A DNA stretch of 18,854 nucleotides from CAZTWC01 sp964617105 [NCBI: uncultured Myxococcia bacterium] (GTDB lineage Bacteria > CAZTWC01): NCBI GenBank assembly GCA_964617105.1, contig CAZTWC010000043.1, forward strand, positions 1 through 18,854, given 5' to 3'. Both the position numbers and the translations under genes were made by a program. This document shows positions 15,273 through 18,854 of this stretch, piece after piece. The notes beneath the pieces are model-generated. The model saw only the letters and a program-made list of their open reading frames with translations, searched no databases and had not been told where the DNA came from. How positions within the stretch are numbered: the stretch's first letter is position 1; each line of letters opens with the position of its first letter.

Positions 15273-18200
15273 CTAAACAGTCTTGATAAGTCCGAAACGG
15301 GCATTGGCCTCTATCCAGGGGAAAATATGACGATCTTTGGGGCTGTAGTACACCGCCTTTTTCTTGTCTTTTTTAGTGGTGATAAATTCAATAGTGTTCT
15401 GTTCAAGGGGAGACCAGTGATGGATATGTTGCGGTCTGGCTGGAATAGCGCATTCACCCAGGGCATCGGCATCAGCATTGCTCACTAACGCGGGACGGCC
15501 ATTAGCGTCATCTATTAATACCTGGGTATCATGTTCAGGGCTGTTAGATAGTGCATCCAAGGCAAAATGCATAAACTCTAAAAATTCTGGGGTAATATCG
15601 GGAGTGGTTATTCCTCTAATAACTGAAGTAGGGGCCCGCAAATGGAACTGCCCATCCCGATATAGAGAAATCATTCTTTCATCTGAAAGGGAATAGGCGC
15701 CACCAGATACTTGAAAAAAAGCCCGGGAATCCAGAATGGAGCGCACCACCCGCAAACCAAAATCGATCAATCGGGGAGAAAAATCGTGCTGGTATCGTTT
15801 TATGATGTGTTCTCCTTCTATCATCGCCTCTTTGATTTTGATTATGCCCGATGAACTGTGTGGAGAACCGTTGGCAGCGCTAAATAAAAGGTTACGGCAG
15901 ATAAAACTGTCCAAAAGCCGCTGTTGGTCCGGCGTACCGCCCTTCATCCGCGTCTCTGCTTCCAGGGCATTGGCACAACCCTGGCTGTAACCGATAAATC
16001 CCCAGGGAGTATCAATATTTCTAACCGCCTGGATAATCACGCCGGCGTTATACTCCAATGAACGGACTATGCCGGTATCAGCCCGAATCAACTCTATTCC
16101 TCTTTTCTCTTCCAGTCGTTTGAAACTGTTTTCCAGTTCTCTGCCTCGCGCCCCATCTGTTATCACTCCCATGCAACTGACAATAGTAAAGTTATACTTT
16201 CCTTCAGGCGGTTCAATTAACAACCTTACCAGCGGATCAGATTTAACCTGGTCTTGATCTTCTTTTCGCCGATAAAGGGTCTGGATACAATTTTCCAATA
16301 GATGTTGCTGGTTTTTAAACTCCTTTTTCCCGGTTCTTATCTGCAGCCATTGGCGTACATTATCTACATCCTGCCGGTAATTTTCCACTACCGAGAGCAT
16401 AGTCAAGGCATCTTCATTGCGGTGCCAAAAATCTTTGAACCAGGGACGCTTGAAGGCATGGGGATCATACTTTAAAATAAGAGCGCACTGTCTGAAGGCG
16501 TCCTGGTAAGCCTGGGCGGCCTCTTTATGTCCGGATAAAGAGTGCTGGCGAAAATCGATTTTCCTACCCAATTTGTCAGCCTGGGCAATGGCTGACACAG
16601 CTTTCTGCTGCAAAGTATTTACCCGGTTATTATTTTTTCTCCCTTTCAACGTCCTATGTCTGGCTACTTGAGCAAATTGCTTGCGGGTAAAATAAGAGAA
16701 AGCGCCTTTTTCAACAATTCTTTCAGCCACCTGATCCAAAGCCTGTATATATGACTCAAAAGCCCTGGGGCCATGGGCCATAAACTCTTTTCGAGCAGCA
16801 ACCGTTATCCCCAAATATTTTTGAAATAGGCCCTGTAAATCAAGCGGATGCTGCAAGTAGTCCTGATCCTGGTCAAAAAAAGCGAACAAAAAACCGGGAA
16901 ATGCCCGGGGACTGCTGTTCCATAACTCCACCAGCACATCAATAAAAAAAGGCTTCTCTTGCCTAATCATTATTTCCAACAATAATCTGATATTAAGTTG
17001 AGTCTGCCGATCCTGCCGCCCAAAAGAGAGCGATGCCTTTAACAGGGTAGCCACCTCTTCTGAGCCCAGGAGGATAGTATTATCTGGCCGGGTTTCCTTT
17101 TTTATTCTATCAGAGGTGCTGTTGCCTGCCATCTGTTTGCAAAAATCGGAACCCACTGCTTCGTGAAGAATACCGGCAATCCAAATCGACTGAGGGGCAA
17201 ATTCAACTCCACCGTAACTTTCGTTGATCCTGGCTACCTGCTCCTTAATAGTCAACACCCTATACAAAAAAGAGAATCTCTTTTTACTCCAACGCCGTTT
17301 ATAAGGACCGGATATAATATAGCGCAATTGCTCCAGGGTCAGAAAAACAGACTGTTTGATAATCTTTTCCGACACCTCTTCCGATATTTTTTGCTTGATC
17401 ACCTGGTAAAGTTGGTTGGCTGATATTAGTCTCCTTACCTCCCTGGGCGCATTTTTTTCTTTGGTGATGGGTAAGAGTTGTTGCTGGTTAGCCTTTTTTA
17501 TTGGTTTGGGTATTAAAAGATTATGCAGCCAGAAAACCATTGGTTCAAGATGATTCTCGACATCCAGGTCATGTAACTCTTCATCAAAAAGCGAAAGTAT
17601 CTCCTGGGGATTAAATACTTGTCCATCAATTACCAGGGTAGTTTTTTCCAGTTGCTCGGAAATACGTTTATAGTTTTTAAGACCGCCATTAAAAAGCAAA
17701 GAAAACATCTTGGCCATTTTTTCCCTGGGGATAAAATCTGCCGGATGCTCGATATTCTCCCTCTTGAGTAACTTTTCAGTTATCAGAAACATTATTCGAA
17801 CCGCTCTTAGCACTTCAGACAATTCGCGGTTAAAAAGAGCAAGGGCGGAAATAAGGTGGAACATGGCTTCATCGGAACGCAATAATTCCAAGGCATGCAG
17901 CGGATTTTCCAAAGGATTGATTAAGGCATTGAAATATTTATACCCATATAATCCGGCACTATCCCCGGAAAAAGAGATCCGGCCCAGATCATTTATCTCC
18001 ATCAATACATTACCCTGGCGCAAACCCATAGCCAAAATAGATACTTTTTCCTTTCCCCGTCTAAGAAAGCAAGGCTTCTTCTGTAAATCCCAACAAATTT
18101 CGACCTTTAGACGCTCCAATTTGGAGGTGATAATTTTGCCCTCCTTTACTGCAATCTGGAGCAAGGTATCGGACGGCAACCAAAATTTAAACTGATCCAA

Positions 18201-18854
18201 TTGGATATCAGCATAGTTTATCTTTATTGCCGATTTACTGCTGGCAATAGAAACATTGGGTTGATTGATGCCGGAAAAACTGACCTGCAAATGGGCAGTA
18301 TTTTCAAAACTACAGCCCAGTTTTGCTTTCAATTCCCCCTTTTTTATGGAAAACTCGGGGATTGTATCCAGTTGGTTGGCAAAATGACCATCTATATTTC
18401 CGGAAGTAATCCAGTGTATCTTCCAGGTTCCATTGCTGTCCAGGCCCAGGCGCCCTTCAATTTTACTCTGAACAGAAGCGGTTATCTTTTTTTCCTGGTG
18501 GAAATAATGTTCAATAAAATCATCATTTGTGGCAACAACAGCGGAAAACCGCAGTAAATCATCACCATGCTCCAACTGTAAAACCCCTTTTTTCCATAGC
18601 AAGGAGAGCGAACCTTGTAAATTGATATCGCTGATATGGCCTGGTATTGAAGTTTCAGACAGACAAAGTGGATTGGAAAGGAGTACCTGTAACAACAGAT
18701 CATTCCTGGAAAATCGGTGGGGAGAAAAACCAAAAGATATATGGTTCAATTTGGCATAAATCCCCTTTTGAATGAAACCACCATCAAATTGTCCCTGGGC
18801 AATAAATGAGGATAGAGAAGATAAGTGCAGGTGGAGATCGGAAAAATTTACTAC
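15273..18854 (-). CDS. giant envelope-type protein: AsmA/TamB-like beta region plus helical middle plus hydrolase-like C-terminus (5' end missing)
   Basis: The reading frame stays open from the stop at 15273 to the right edge, so 1193 codons are seen and the true start is outside the window; a TTG at 18749 is only an internal codon. The visible N-terminal part (about 18854-17960) alternates short hydrophobic and polar strands (IEGRLGLDSNGTWKIHW, KKGELKAKLGCSF, NDLGRISFSGD) in the manner of AsmA/TamB-like beta-groove proteins that act in lipid transport to the outer membrane. The middle (about 17950-16250) is long, helical and charged. The C-terminal part (about 16200-15280) resembles an alpha/beta hydrolase: a strand YNFTIVSCMGVI, then WGFIGYSQGCANALEAE with a G-x-S-x-G elbow whose Ser codon is 15984-15986. 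Later candidates for the acid and base are an Asp-rich stretch (VLIDDANG...NADADALG) and HIHHW or KDRHIF. I do not know a family with this architecture. Domain calls are by eye. Confidence 0.8.
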   Translation of the reverse strand, partial: VVNFSDLHLHLSSLSSFIAQGQFDGGFIQKGIYAKLNHISFGFSPHRFSRNDLLLQVLLSNPLCLSETSIPGHISDINLQGSLSLLWKKGVLQLEHGDDLLRFSAVVATNDDFIEHYFHQEKKITASVQSKIEGRLGLDSNGTWKIHWITSGNIDGHFANQLDTIPEFSIKKGELKAKLGCSFENTAHLQVSFSGINQPNVSIASSKSAIKINYADIQLDQFKFWLPSDTLLQIAVKEGKIITSKLERLKVEICWDLQKKPCFLRRGKEKVSILAMGLRQGNVLMEINDLGRISFSGDSAGLYGYKYFNALINPLENPLHALELLRSDEAMFHLISALALFNRELSEVLRAVRIMFLITEKLLKRENIEHPADFIPREKMAKMFSLLFNGGLKNYKRISEQLEKTTLVIDGQVFNPQEILSLFDEELHDLDVENHLEPMVFWLHNLLIPKPIKKANQQQLLPITKEKNAPREVRRLISANQLYQVIKQKISEEVSEKIIKQSVFLTLEQLRYIISGPYKRRWSKKRFSFLYRVLTIKEQVARINESYGGVEFAPQSIWIAGILHEAVGSDFCKQMAGNSTSDRIKKETRPDNTILLGSEEVATLLKASLSFGRQDRQTQLNIRLLLEIMIRQEKPFFIDVLVELWNSSPRAFPGFLFAFFDQDQDYLQHPLDLQGLFQKYLGITVAARKEFMAHGPRAFESYIQALDQVAERIVEKGAFSYFTRKQFAQVARHRTLKGRKNNNRVNTLQQKAVSAIAQADKLGRKIDFRQHSLSGHKEAAQAYQDAFRQCALILKYDPHAFKRPWFKDFWHRNEDALTMLSVVENYRQDVDNVRQWLQIRTGKKEFKNQQHLLENCIQTLYRRKEDQDQVKSDPLVRLLIEPPEGKYNFTIVSCMGVITDGARGRELENSFKRLEEKRGIELIRADTGIVRSLEYNAGVIIQAVRNIDTPWGFIGYSQGCANALEAETRMKGGTPDQQRLLDSFICRNLLFSAANGSPHSSSGIIKIKEAMIEGEHIIKRYQHDFSPRLIDFGLRVVRSILDSRAFFQVSGGAYSLSDERMISLYRDGQFHLRAPTSVIRGITTPDITPEFLEFMHFALDALSNSPEHDTQVLIDDANGRPALVSNADADALGECAIPARPQHIHHWSPLEQNTIEFITTKKDKKKAVYYSPKDRHIFPWIEANARFGLIKTV

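Noticed and set aside
18482-18759. Short overlapping frames on both strands near the right edge
   Set aside because: The minus-strand frame of the giant gene runs uninterrupted through this stretch to the window edge with consistent beta-strand patterning; the others are shadows.

Overview
The window looks like a chromosomal segment of a moderately AT-rich, Gram-negative bacterium with a two-membrane envelope. The evidence is an acyltransferase of the PlsC type, a lipoprotein signal peptide and a beta-rich AsmA/TamB-like protein. A sigma-54 activator together with a very cysteine-rich repeat lipoprotein suggests one of the former deltaproteobacterial lineages (Myxococcota, Bradymonadota, Desulfobacterota or uncultured relatives). 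I cannot place it further without a search. No rRNA, tRNA, CRISPR array or insertion sequence was seen.

Layout, left to right. Enolase (eno, +) is followed 28 bases later by a sigma-54-dependent activator with two GAF-like sensory domains (+). Next are an unrecognised 285-residue helical protein (-) and, divergent from it, a glutamate/aspartate/dicarboxylate:cation symporter (+). A consensus-like promoter then precedes a 1003-residue lipoprotein (+) with about 125 cysteines in two classes of tandem repeat. It ends at a strong bidirectional terminator (8931-8972). The same terminator serves a leftward operon: a pentapeptide-repeat protein followed by a fusion of a lysophosphatidate-type acyltransferase to an alpha/beta hydrolase. 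A 311-base regulatory region (11162-11472) rich in palindromes separates that operon from a rightward cluster: a small possible four-helix-bundle protein, comM, recA and ssb. Finally, on the minus strand, come a small coiled-coil-like protein with its own good promoter and the 3' part (1193 codons) of a giant gene that runs off the right edge. The giant gene joins an AsmA/TamB-like beta-rich segment, a long helical middle and a hydrolase-like end with a GYSQG nucleophile elbow.

How the genes work together. ComM (branch-migration helicase), RecA (strand exchange) and SSB form a natural functional set for recombination of incoming or damaged DNA; the tight spacing and the 20-base overlap into comM support co-transcription of at least the first three genes. 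The pentapeptide protein and the acyltransferase/hydrolase fusion form a second operon, perhaps for membrane-lipid remodelling. The eno/activator pair and the symporter point to control of central carbon or organic-acid uptake, but the target promoters of the activator are not visible here. The most unusual items are the cysteine-rich lipoprotein, the giant beta-rich/hydrolase protein, the palindromic control region between the two central operons, and an SSB whose C-terminal tip is degenerate.
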